Below are positions 7,596 through 14,657 of a stretch of 19,271 nt of DNA, in pieces. The position numbers and the translations under genes were made by a program. The DNA lies in contig JAGXIA010000011.1 in NCBI GenBank assembly GCA_024635885.1, positions 1 to 19,271 on the forward strand. The letters are read 5' to 3'. The notes under the pieces were generated by a model. It was not told where the DNA came from. It did no database searches and saw only the letters and a program-made list of their open reading frames with translations. The stretch's first letter is position 1; each line of letters starts with the position of its first letter. The stretch comes from Helicobacteraceae bacterium (GTDB taxonomy: Bacteria > Campylobacterota > Campylobacteria > Campylobacterales > Sulfurimonadaceae).

Positions 7596-7622
7596 ATAAT
7601 TATGAGATAAACTCATAATTAT
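7596..7622. repeat. perfect inverted repeat upstream of the permease gene
   Basis: Arms ATAATTATGAG (7596-7606) and CTCATAATTAT (7612-7622) are perfect 11-base complements around 5 bases, ending 22 bases before the permease ATG and just before its AAAGG ribosome-binding site (7632-7636). It could be an operator, a leader hairpin or a second terminator. The sequence alone does not decide. Confidence 0.6.
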
Positions 7623-7644
7623 AAAATAACTAAAGGTTGCTCTC

Positions 7645-8685
7645 ATGGAATTTCTCACTCTTTTTTTTAATACTCTTATAGAGCTCTCCCATGCGATGTC
7701 GCCTTATATACTTTTTGGTCTTCTCTTTGCCGGTATACTGCATGAATTAGTTCCGGAGACTTTGGTTACAAAACATCTTGGTAAAGAGAGTATAGGCTCG
7801 GTTATAAAGTCTACAATTTTTGGTATACCCTTACCTGTCTGTTCTTGCGGGGTTATCCCACTGGCAACAAGCATAAAAAAAAGTGGTGCGAGCAAAGGAG
7901 CTACTCTCTCTTTTTTAATCTCTACACCAATCACTGGGGTAGATTCTATACTTGCGACGTATGGTATGTTTGGCTGGGTATTTACGATTTACAGAATTTT
8001 TACCTCTATGATAATTGCTATGGTGGCAGGAGTGCTTGCAAACTTTTTAGACAAAGAGGTCGTAGAAGAAGTTGAAGTGGTAAAAAGTTGTTGCAGTTCA
8101 GGCAGCTCTTGTTCTGCTGAAAAAGAAGAAGAAAAAAACTTTTCTATAGTAAATGCAATAAAATATGCTTTTGGTACTCTGCTTGGAGATATTGCAAAAC
8201 CTTTATTTTGGGGACTTGTAATCGGAGCTTTAATAACCATTGCCATACCTCAAAACTTAAGTGATATATTGATGGAATATGCCTGGTTTTCATACCTTAT
8301 TGCCATAGCCATTGCAGTACCTATGTATGTATGCGCAACAGCCTCACTTCCAATCGCAGCAGCGCTCATGCTTAGCGGTGTTTCTCCTGGAGCTGCCTTT
8401 GTATTTTTAACTGCAGGACCGGCTACAAATACTGTGACTATCGGTGTAGTTAAAAAAATGTTGGGTACAACTTCACTCTACATATATCTGGGAACAATTA
8501 TAGTGGGCAGTTTAGTTTTTGGTTTAGGACTTGACTATATATTTGATACAAATTCTATAGATGTAAAATCTCTGATTCATATGGACGAAGAAGTTGGATT
8601 TATAGAGATAAGCAGTACTATAGTTCTGTGGGGAATGATGCTGTTTTTTCTCCTGAAGCCTGCATATAAAAAAATCATAGCCTAA
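7645..8685 (+). CDS. permease, SO_0444/ArsP-like metal efflux family
   Basis: This 346-residue inner-membrane protein has about eight hydrophobic segments in two halves. The first half holds FGIPLPVCSCGVIPLATSIKKSGASKGATLSFLISTPITG with the family's Cys-Ser-Cys (C66, C68). The second repeats the pattern with MYVCATASLPIAAALM (C230) and FLTAGPATNTVTIG. Between them is a soluble loop, KSCCSSGSSCSAEKEEEK (148-164), that looks metal-binding. The family includes SO_0444-type Cu/Zn efflux proteins and the organoarsenical permease ArsP; the ligand here cannot be fixed. AAAGG at 7632-7636 precedes the ATG by 8 bases. The last codons and stop lie inside a terminator hairpin. An ArsR-type regulator lies about 650 bases downstream on the other strand and might be functionally linked. 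Confidence 0.82.
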   Translation: MEFLTLFFNTLIELSHAMSPYILFGLLFAGILHELVPETLVTKHLGKESIGSVIKSTIFGIPLPVCSCGVIPLATSIKKSGASKGATLSFLISTPITGVDSILATYGMFGWVFTIYRIFTSMIIAMVAGVLANFLDKEVVEEVEVVKSCCSSGSSCSAEKEEEKNFSIVNAIKYAFGTLLGDIAKPLFWGLVIGALITIAIPQNLSDILMEYAWFSYLIAIAIAVPMYVCATASLPIAAALMLSGVSPGAAFVFLTAGPATNTVTIGVVKKMLGTTSLYIYLGTIIVGSLVFGLGLDYIFDTNSIDVKSLIHMDEEVGFIEISSTIVLWGMMLFFLLKPAYKKIIA

Positions 8686-8695
8686 GCTATGATTT
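8672..8695. terminator. bidirectional terminator overlapping the permease stop codon
   Basis: A perfect 10-base stem (AAATCATAGC at 8672-8681, complement at 8686-8695) has the permease TAA as part of its 4-base loop. Read on the minus strand it is followed by seven T residues, making it a strong terminator for the Nudix gene; on the plus strand the tail is weaker. Confidence 0.8.
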
Positions 8696-8698
8696 ATA

Positions 8699-9280
8699 CT
8701 ATTTAATTTCTATATTAAAAAGTTCATCAAGCATAATAAGCAACTCATTTTTGGCAGATCCGGCAAAACTGTTCTCTAAAAATAAGTTAATCCCTTTGCC
8801 AGCGTGCTGCACTAAAGGGATAATCTTTATACCTGTAATCTCTGACATAAAATGCGATTTATCACCCTCCTCGTAGGCATGAAGCAAAATAGAACGGGAA
8901 AAATTATTCAGAATATGATAGTAAATATGTAAAAACTCAGCCTCCTGAACTTCTAATCCATAAAGATGCGTAGCAATTTTCCACTCATGTGAAGCTATTG
9001 GTTTAACCTTGTCAGGCTTCACGGTAATACCTATCTCTTCTTTAACCTCTCTCACAAGTGCATCTAAAAGGCTCTCACCTTCATCAACGGTGCCACCGGG
9101 AAAACCCATTCGTCCATCCCATCTGTCAATCATAATAATAGCCGGACATCGCATGCTTTTGATATCGTCATTAAAATATTTCCAAGGTGATATTGCATTT
9201 ACATATATCGCTAAAAATACAGCATTTTTTTTATCTCTGTAACTATCAGAAAATTCTACTCTTTTCATATCACTCATCAT
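8699..9280 (-). CDS. Nudix hydrolase
   Basis: The 193-residue protein has a complete Nudix box at 63-85 (G, five residues, E69, seven residues, R77-E78-V-K-E81-E82-I-G-I), which binds Mg2+ and cleaves nucleoside diphosphate derivatives. The run AIIMIDRWDGRMGFPGG before the box and the long C-terminal half recall NUDT16-type enzymes (nucleotide or RNA-cap hydrolases) more than MutT, but this is an impression by eye. Three ATGs lie close together at the start (codons 1, 2 and 5); AAAGAG upstream best suits codon 2 (9277). It follows the ArsR-family gene on the same strand with 48 bases between, so the two may be co-transcribed. The substrate is unknown. Confidence 0.85.
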   Translation of the reverse strand: MMSDMKRVEFSDSYRDKKNAVFLAIYVNAISPWKYFNDDIKSMRCPAIIMIDRWDGRMGFPGGTVDEGESLLDALVREVKEEIGITVKPDKVKPIASHEWKIATHLYGLEVQEAEFLHIYYHILNNFSRSILLHAYEEGDKSHFMSEITGIKIIPLVQHAGKGINLFLENSFAGSAKNELLIMLDELFNIEIK

Positions 9281-9328
9281 TGCTCTTTGTTGAAATTATT
9301 TTTGAAATTTTATCTAAAAATATATACT

Positions 9329-9703
9329 TTACTTTATAACAACATCTCCAAAAAACAGTTCTCTGTTAGTTTCAAAGTTTTCTACCAGTGTGCCAAAACA
9401 GATTCCAAGTTCACGGATAGTTTCTATATTTGGTTCAATATATATTTTGTTGCCCTTTTTTTCCATAGTAATAATATCTGCCTCTCTGAGTTCTTTAAGA
9501 TGCTTTGAGATAGTAGGTAAAGAAAACTCGAAGTGCTCTGCTATTGTACTAACACAAGTGGCATGTGGACTTACTTTGACATTTTTATCTTTTTTATCTA
9601 TAGAACAGGTGTATCCGCCCATGAACACATTTTTGAAAATTAAAAAACGGGTTTCATTTCCAAGTGCTTTAAAAATTTTTATTTTCTGCTTCATATCCAG
9701 CAT
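9329..9703 (-). CDS. ArsR-family winged-helix transcriptional regulator
   Basis: The 124-residue repressor-type protein has KIFKALGNETRFLIFKNV at the N-terminus and the recognition helix region CVSTIAEHFEFSLPTISKHLKELREADII, followed by a wing EKKGNKIYIE. The ATG at 9703 is chosen because AAGGA lies exactly 5 bases before it; the ATG 15 bases further upstream has no such site. Cysteines are C33, C50 and C102. C50 lies near the classic ArsR metal-binding helix and C102 in the C-terminal dimer helix. A 12-residue loop (about 34-45, lysine and aspartate rich) is inserted before the helix-turn-helix. It is divergent from a periplasmic rhodanese and upstream of the Nudix gene. Family members sense metals, arsenite or persulfide; which applies here is unknown. 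A partial copy of the repeated word encodes S-P-H-A-T. Confidence 0.85.
   Translation of the reverse strand: MLDMKQKIKIFKALGNETRFLIFKNVFMGGYTCSIDKKDKNVKVSPHATCVSTIAEHFEFSLPTISKHLKELREADIITMEKKGNKIYIEPNIETIRELGICFGTLVENFETNRELFFGDVVIK
9559..9569 (+). repeat. partial copy of the repeated word (TGGCATGTGGA)
   Basis: An 11-base core match within the ArsR-family gene; the AAAT end is replaced. On the coding strand it reads CCACATGCC, as do the other copies inside genes. Confidence 0.6.
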
Positions 9704-9718
9704 TGTAATCCTTGACAT

Positions 9719-9770
9719 TATAATAAAAATATTATATCATACTTAATCTATTTAGTTAAATGCCTAAATA
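9719..9770. promoter_or_regulatory. divergent promoter/operator region between arsR-type and rhodanese genes
   Basis: Two dyads lie in the 96-base gap: TATAATA-4-TATTATA (9719-9736), which overlaps a minus-strand TATAAT box, and TATTTAG-8-CTAAATA (9749-9770), a 22-base operator-like palindrome. A TATAGT box (9775-9780) follows for the rhodanese gene. The second dyad lies near that gene's -35 position, a plausible binding site for the divergent ArsR-type protein. This is inference from geometry. Confidence 0.5.
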
Positions 9771-9799
9771 GGAATATAGTTATAAACTAAGGAAAATAA

Positions 9800-10267
9800 A
9801 TGATAAAAAGATTAACAAATTTAGTATTGATTGCAGCCCTGACTTCAACTACAGCGCTTTTTGCAGGATTTGCAGAGACGGACAAGATTTTGGCTCAAGA
9901 TATAAAAGAAGATGGACAGATGAATGCCAAAGATCTTAAGGTCTTGCTTGATGCAGGAAAACCGGTGATTATTTTGGATGTCAGAGAAACAGAGCAAAGA
10001 GCTGAGGGGACTATATATGCAGACGAAACGTATGCAATAACACGCGGAAATTTAGAGTTTTCAGTTGGCAATAAAATAGAGAATAAAGATGCATTAATTG
10101 TGACTTTTTGCCGTAGCGGACACAGGGGAGTAATGGCTGCTCACACCCTTAGACAACTGGGGTATAAAAATGCTATAAGTCTAAAAGGTGGTCTGAAAGG
10201 TTGGGCGAAACTTGGATATCCGATAGAAACAGGCATGGGTGTCAGCAAGTTTGTAGAAGTTTATTAA
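9800..10267 (+). CDS. periplasmic rhodanese-like sulfurtransferase
   Basis: The 155-residue protein begins with a signal peptide (MIKRLTNLVLIAALTSTTALFAG, about 1-23), then one rhodanese domain: VIILDVRETEQRAEG (56-70), and the active-site loop TFCRSGHRG with the persulfide-forming C104. The six-residue loop C-R-S-G-H-R is typical of sulfur-specific rhodaneses rather than the longer phosphatase loop. GLKGWAKLGYPIE closes the domain. It probably handles sulfane sulfur in the periplasm, which fits a sulfur-oxidising host. AAGGA (9789-9793) is 6 bases before the ATG. It is divergent from an ArsR-family gene; ArsR-type persulfide sensors are known to control rhodaneses in other bacteria, so a regulatory link is plausible but unproven. 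Confidence 0.9.
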   Translation: MIKRLTNLVLIAALTSTTALFAGFAETDKILAQDIKEDGQMNAKDLKVLLDAGKPVIILDVRETEQRAEGTIYADETYAITRGNLEFSVGNKIENKDALIVTFCRSGHRGVMAAHTLRQLGYKNAISLKGGLKGWAKLGYPIETGMGVSKFVEVY

Positions 10268-10272
10268 GAACT

Positions 10273-10300
10273 GTTATTATTTTAAAATAACTTTTATAAT
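10273..10300 (+). terminator. weak AT-rich terminator after the rhodanese gene
   Basis: GTTATT (10273-10278) pairs with AATAAC (10286-10291), followed by TTTTATAAT. The stem is short and the hairpin ends inside the convergent diguanylate cyclase stop region, so it may serve both genes. Confidence 0.35.
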
Positions 10301-11730
10301 ATGACTACTCTGTTTTTGCCTTCTTCTTTTGCTTGATACATAGCATTATCAACACGTTGCATTGCAGAGTCTATTGTGTCTTGTTTAAGTACCCTTATAA
10401 GTCCAAAACTGGCAGTAATACTATGACCACCTGCCAGCTCGCGTAAAATCTTGTCTTTCTCTATGGAAGTTCTTAGTTTTTCAGCAATTAGTTGTGAGTC
10501 TTGCAAAGAAGAATCAATAAAAGCAATAATAAATTCTTCTCCTCCCCATCTGGAGACAAGGTCTGTTTGTCGTACATTCAGTTTTATTATTTGCGAAAAT
10601 CTTTTTAGAACCTCATCCCCAACTTGGTGACCAAACTTATCGTTAATATTTTTGAAATTGTCAATATCAAAAAATAGCAGCGATAAGTCATTCTCTTGTC
10701 TATTTTTTAAAAGAAAGCTGTTTTTAAAATCTATATTGAAACTTCTTCTGTTTGGTAAATTTGTCAGAGTATCGTAACTAGCCATATACTCTAGTTTTTT
10801 ATTATAAATACTTATTGTCTTTAAAATAATCAGAGTTACAATCAAAGTAACCAATAAGGAAAGTAATAGGTTGATATAAAAAATACGTTTGACCTCAGCT
10901 GTAAAAGTTGATACTTGCGCTTCAACAATTAAATATAGATCTAATTCTTTTATATATTTCACATTTATAAGGTATTTTTCTGCATCTTTGTATATTTGTA
11001 GTACTCCGCCTTCTTTATTTATTATTTTGTCTTTTTGAGCATGTAATTCTTTAGATTCATTTATATTTTTTATCTTATTGAAATCTCTTTCAAATAAGAT
11101 AAGCTCGCCTTTATCATTTATGAAATAAACTTTAAATGAATACTCAAGTCTGAACTTTTTTAACATTTCGTTTATATAAGAGATCTTAAATCCAACACCG
11201 GTAGCACCGATAGTATGGTAGTTATTATCAAAAATTTTATGATTAATAAACATAATCATAGAGTTGTCTATATGTTCATTATAATCCAGGTTTATTTCAT
11301 TTTTTAATGGGGATTCTTTAAATCTATAATACCATTTATTTGTTGGATTATCTTCTTTCATCTGCTCAACAAAACCTTTAGCGGTATAGTAATTTTGTGT
11401 CTTTTGGGATGCTAAAAATGCGGTAAGCATTCCATACTTATTTTTAATGGCTTCTAGATAATTTTTTATACTTTTGTCATTCTCTTCTCTATGTATAAGC
11501 CACTCTTTTAAGAAAGTATCTTCAGCCATCATCGATGCTACAAGATTTGGTTCAATAACATGTTTTTGAATTTCTGTGTAAATATTATCGGTAGTTAAAG
11601 GGAGTGATCTGTGTTGTAACTGCTTTTGAGTTGATTCAAGTGAAATAAAATAATTTATAAAAGACATACTGACAGAGAGACACATCAGCAAAAAAACTAT
11701 GATAAATACAAGCCCGTACTTTGTATTCAT
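10294..11730 (-). CDS. membrane diguanylate cyclase with periplasmic sensor domain
   Basis: This 478-residue protein makes cyclic di-GMP from two GTP. A membrane segment at about 7-29 and another at about 283-305 bracket a periplasmic region of about 250 residues that looks like a double-Cache sensor (KWYYRFKESP at 132-141, GVGFKISYINEML at 178-190, YFINDKGELILF at 202-213). The cytoplasmic GGDEF domain starts YDTLTNLPNRRSF and has the active-site GGEEF (396-400). Five residues before it is RQTD (387-390), the RxxD inhibitory site, so feedback inhibition by the product is expected. AAAGGA lies 6 bases before the ATG. It is divergent from the ABC exporter gene and stands alone. The ligand is unknown. 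Confidence 0.92.
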   Translation of the reverse strand: MNTKYGLVFIIVFLLMCLSVSMSFINYFISLESTQKQLQHRSLPLTTDNIYTEIQKHVIEPNLVASMMAEDTFLKEWLIHREENDKSIKNYLEAIKNKYGMLTAFLASQKTQNYYTAKGFVEQMKEDNPTNKWYYRFKESPLKNEINLDYNEHIDNSMIMFINHKIFDNNYHTIGATGVGFKISYINEMLKKFRLEYSFKVYFINDKGELILFERDFNKIKNINESKELHAQKDKIINKEGGVLQIYKDAEKYLINVKYIKELDLYLIVEAQVSTFTAEVKRIFYINLLLSLLVTLIVTLIILKTISIYNKKLEYMASYDTLTNLPNRRSFNIDFKNSFLLKNRQENDLSLLFFDIDNFKNINDKFGHQVGDEVLKRFSQIIKLNVRQTDLVSRWGGEEFIIAFIDSSLQDSQLIAEKLRTSIEKDKILRELAGGHSITASFGLIRVLKQDTIDSAMQRVDNAMYQAKEEGKNRVVIL

Positions 11731-11800
11731 ATAACATCCTTTAAATATTTGATTATATCACAAGTTGCTCAAATTTTAATAAGCTAGATTTTTATTTAAT

Positions 11801-11809
11801 TGTTATAAT
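11801..11809 (+). promoter_or_regulatory. extended -10 promoter immediately before the ABC exporter ATG
   Basis: TGT-TATAAT is a perfect extended -10 ending 6 bases before the ATG at 11816. Transcription would be expected to start at or within a base or two of that ATG, and no Shine-Dalgarno is present. The mRNA therefore looks leaderless. Confidence 0.6.
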
Positions 11810-11815
11810 GTCAAT

Positions 11816-13585
11816 ATGAATAACAATGAAATTACTTTAAAATCAATATTTAAGCTTATATTAGACAAAAAACCGGCACTTGTCTGGGGACAAGTCATTA
11901 CACTTTTAGCTATATTGGTGAGTGTTCCAATCCCGCTTATGCTTCCGGTAATGGTTGATGAAATTCTTTTAAATAAGCCTTCATACATTGTAAATACTAT
12001 TAACTTTTTTTTAGGTGACACGAGCGCTTTTAACTATATTGCCATAGTAACTTTAGCCGTTATATTTTTAAGATTTATATATTTTATTTTTGGTGTCATT
12101 ATCACAAAAATATTTACAAAAATATCGAAATATGTGACATTTATGATTCGTAAACGTCTTATAGCACATCTTAAAATAGCTTCTATGAATGAGTATGAAA
12201 CGCTCGGCAGTGGAGCTATCACAGCCAATCTCATTACAGATGTAAACACACTTGACGGCTTTATTATAAGCAGTGTCAGTAAGTTTGTATCTTCAGTTTT
12301 AACACTCCTTGCTGTGGGCATTGTTATGATGATGATTGACCCTGTTTTAGGAATATTAATCTTAATAATCCAACCAATCATTATGTTTATAAGCAAGAAA
12401 ATGTCTAAAAAAGTCGGTAGTCTGAAAAAAGAAGAAAATCAGGCAATAGAGAAATTTCAAAATAGTGTGGGAGAGACACTTGACCTTTATGGACAAATAA
12501 AAGCCAGTAACAAAGAAGACTACTTTTTTGCAAAGGCAATCAGCGGAGCAAAAGAGATTCAAACAACTTCAAATGAATTTGGCTATAAAAGTGTAGCATA
12601 TGAAAAGCTCTCTTACACAATCTTTTTAGTAGTATTTGAGCTTTTGCGTGCATCAGGACTGGTTCTTGTCGCCTATAGTGACCTCAGTATCGGTATGATG
12701 TTTGCGATGTTTGGATACATCTGGTTTATTATGACACCCGTCCAAGACATTCTCTCTATGCAATACTCCTACGCTTCTGCTATGGCTGCACTTAAACGTG
12801 TAAATAAAATACTTAGCTTAAAAACAGAGTATACAGGCAACAAAACGATTACATCTGAGAATGTGGACATATCTATAAAAAATTTAGACTTCGCTTATAT
12901 TGAGGGGAAAAATATACTTGAAGATATATCTTTAGAGATAAAATCAGGCTCAAAAATAGCATTCATAGGGGCAAGTGGAAGTGGTAAAACTACTTTGGCT
13001 CAAATAATTTCTGGTTTTTATGAAAAACAAAGCGGTGAACAGAGATATAACAATATACGAATGGAAGACTTAGATAAAAGTTCACTTCGAGAAAAAATAT
13101 TTCTAGTACTGCAAATGCCCATACTTTTTAACTCTACACTAAGATTCAACATTACAATGGGCGATGAGAGTATTACTGACGAGGAAATTCACAATGCTCT
13201 AAACATAGCACAACTCACTCCTATGATAGCTGGTATGGACGATGGACTCGACACAATCGTCGGTCGTCATGGAATCAGGATTTCAGGAGGGCAAAGACAG
13301 CGCCTCAGTATTGCCAGAATGATTATTGCCAATCCGAGTGTGGTTATTTTTGACGAGTCAACCTCAGCACTTGATGTCCATACAGAAGCAAAACTTTTTG
13401 CTAAAATTACACCACTTTTAAAAGAGAAGACCGTTATAACCATAGCACACAGACTCAGTACGGTTAAAAATGCAGACCTTATTTATGTACTTAATGAAGG
13501 TAAAATTGTACAGCGCGGAACCCACGCGGAGCTTGAGAGTGAAGAAGGTCACTATAACGAGTTCGTAAAAAATCAGTTAATATAA
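11816..13585 (+). CDS. ABC exporter, fused membrane and ATP-binding domains
   Basis: The 589-residue half-transporter has an N-terminal membrane domain with about six helices (20-330) and a C-terminal nucleotide-binding domain: Walker A GASGSGKT (385-392), Q-loop Q433, signature SGGQR (490-494), Walker B VVIFDE with catalytic E514, and H-loop H545. It would work as a homodimer in the inner membrane. The MsbA/LmrA-type layout exports lipids, peptides or drugs, but the cargo cannot be told. The first ATG has no ribosome-binding site, and a perfect extended -10 sits 6 bases before it; the next in-frame Met is at codon 43, inside the membrane domain, so the ATG stands. Glucokinase follows 20 bases after its stop, probably in one transcript. 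Confidence 0.92.
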   Translation: MNNNEITLKSIFKLILDKKPALVWGQVITLLAILVSVPIPLMLPVMVDEILLNKPSYIVNTINFFLGDTSAFNYIAIVTLAVIFLRFIYFIFGVIITKIFTKISKYVTFMIRKRLIAHLKIASMNEYETLGSGAITANLITDVNTLDGFIISSVSKFVSSVLTLLAVGIVMMMIDPVLGILILIIQPIIMFISKKMSKKVGSLKKEENQAIEKFQNSVGETLDLYGQIKASNKEDYFFAKAISGAKEIQTTSNEFGYKSVAYEKLSYTIFLVVFELLRASGLVLVAYSDLSIGMMFAMFGYIWFIMTPVQDILSMQYSYASAMAALKRVNKILSLKTEYTGNKTITSENVDISIKNLDFAYIEGKNILEDISLEIKSGSKIAFIGASGSGKTTLAQIISGFYEKQSGEQRYNNIRMEDLDKSSLREKIFLVLQMPILFNSTLRFNITMGDESITDEEIHNALNIAQLTPMIAGMDDGLDTIVGRHGIRISGGQRQRLSIARMIIANPSVVIFDESTSALDVHTEAKLFAKITPLLKEKTVITIAHRLSTVKNADLIYVLNEGKIVQRGTHAELESEEGHYNEFVKNQLI

Positions 13586-13605
13586 AAGCTATAAGAGGAA
13601 AAATA

Positions 13606-14592
13606 ATGATACTAGTTGGCGATATAGGTGGAACAAAAACTAATTTGGCACTCTATGAAGTACTTGAGAATAGACTACACATTAAAGAGCAAGACCAATT
13701 TGCTAGCAGTGATTTTTCCAGCCTTGCTGATGTTATTACAGAATTTCAAAAAACTATTCAAAATCCACAAATAGATGCTGCGTGTTTCGGTATTGCCGGT
13801 CCTATAATAAACGCAAACTGCCGCACTACAAACCTTCCCTGGGAAATCACTACTTCTAAGCTGCAAGAGCAGTTGGGCACGAAAAAAGTTCATCTCTTAA
13901 ATGACTTAGAAGCAACTGCTTATGGAATGTTATATTTGAGTGATGACGATTTTTTAGACTTAAATCCACATGCCAAGACTGTTGATGGAAATCGTGCTGT
14001 TATCGCGGCGGGAACCGGACTCGGAGAGGCTATACTGTATCATAATGCAAATGAGTATCATCCTATCGGTTCAGAAGGTGGACACACTGACTTTGCTCCG
14101 CTTACAAGCCAACAAGATAAACTCTTAACATACTTACGCGGCAGATTTCCTGAGCATGTCAGCTATGAAAGAATTTTATCGGGTCCTGGAATCTATACTC
14201 TGTACGAATTTTTAAGCCAAAGCGGTTTTGCACCCCAGCCGGAAGCTATGATAAATCTAGAAGAAGGCGAAGACCCGAGTGCTACAATCAGTAAATGTGC
14301 CATAAAAGAAAACGACCCCTTATGTTTAGAAGTACTGCGACTCTTTAGTGAAATTTATGGAGCTGAGGCAGGAAATATTGCACTAAAAAGTATGTCACTG
14401 GGAGGGGTTTATATTGGCGGAGGAATAGCACCAAAAATATTGCCTATGTTAACTGATGGCAACTTTATGAAGGCTTTTGCAGCTAAAGGACGTTTCAAAG
14501 ATATGCTGGGGGGAATGAGAGTGAGAGTATCACTTAATCAAGAAACTGCTCTGCTTGGAGCTGCACACTTTAGTGTTGACAAACTACTGTAG
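13606..14592 (+). CDS. glk: glucokinase
   Basis: The 328-residue protein belongs to the proteobacterial Glk family, which phosphorylates glucose with ATP to glucose 6-phosphate in the cytoplasm. Visible motifs are the phosphate-binding GDIGGTKTNLALYE (5-18), FGIAGPI, the catalytic LLNDLEATAYG with its Asp, AGTGLGEA, and the glucose-binding GSEGGHTDFAP. GAGGA lies 7 bases before the ATG, and the gene starts 20 bases after the ABC exporter, so the two are probably co-transcribed. Glucose is not an expected substrate for an autotrophic sulfur oxidiser, so a role in glycogen or storage-sugar turnover is possible (inference). A partial copy of the repeated word encodes N-P-H-A-K at 13962-13976. 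Confidence 0.92.
   Translation: MILVGDIGGTKTNLALYEVLENRLHIKEQDQFASSDFSSLADVITEFQKTIQNPQIDAACFGIAGPIINANCRTTNLPWEITTSKLQEQLGTKKVHLLNDLEATAYGMLYLSDDDFLDLNPHAKTVDGNRAVIAAGTGLGEAILYHNANEYHPIGSEGGHTDFAPLTSQQDKLLTYLRGRFPEHVSYERILSGPGIYTLYEFLSQSGFAPQPEAMINLEEGEDPSATISKCAIKENDPLCLEVLRLFSEIYGAEAGNIALKSMSLGGVYIGGGIAPKILPMLTDGNFMKAFAAKGRFKDMLGGMRVRVSLNQETALLGAAHFSVDKLL
13965..13976 (-). repeat. partial copy of the repeated word (TTGGCATGTGGA)
   Basis: A 12-base core match on the minus strand inside glk, so the coding strand reads TCCACATGCCAA. The AAAT end is changed to ATTT. Confidence 0.65.
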
Positions 14593-14620
14593 TATCTAAA
14601 CTTTTTTAAAGTTTAGATAC
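14592..14620. terminator. hairpin between convergent glk and superoxide reductase genes
   Basis: A perfect 13-base stem (GTATCTAAACTTT, 14592-14604; complement 14608-14620) with a 3-base loop starts at the last base of the glk stop. No uridine run follows. A second small stem, GCCAAG/CTTGGC (14622-14637), overlaps the start of the next repeated-word copy. Confidence 0.65.
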
Positions 14621-14632
14621 CGCCAAGCTATC

Positions 14633-14647
14633 TTGGCATGTGGAAAT
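14633..14647 (+). repeat. copy of TTGGCATGTGGAAAT word (exact)
   Basis: An exact 15-base copy in the convergent gap, 10 bases before the stop-codon end of the superoxide reductase gene. It is unpaired, but its first bases (TTGGC) take part in a small stem with GCCAAG at 14622-14627. Confidence 0.9.
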
Positions 14648-14657
14648 TTATATAAAT

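Noticed and set aside
7569..7644. Riboswitch or structured leader before the permease
   Set aside because: Only a simple AT-rich dyad is present; no recognisable riboswitch motif.
7845..8075. Open frame inside the permease gene in another frame
   Set aside because: It overlaps a clear membrane-protein gene, has a composition unlike a real protein and lacks a start site.
2444..9703. A single arsenic-resistance cluster made of arsC-like, permease and ArsR-type genes
   Set aside because: The three are separated by seven unrelated genes and lie on different strands; no arsenite pump is present. Each can serve other roles.
9287..9746. Two plus-strand open frames opposite the ArsR-type gene
   Set aside because: Antisense to a convincing winged-helix protein; no promoter or ribosome-binding site.
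12859..12870. AATGTGGACAT in the ABC exporter gene as another copy
   Set aside because: Too few matches to the consensus and missing the GGC start.
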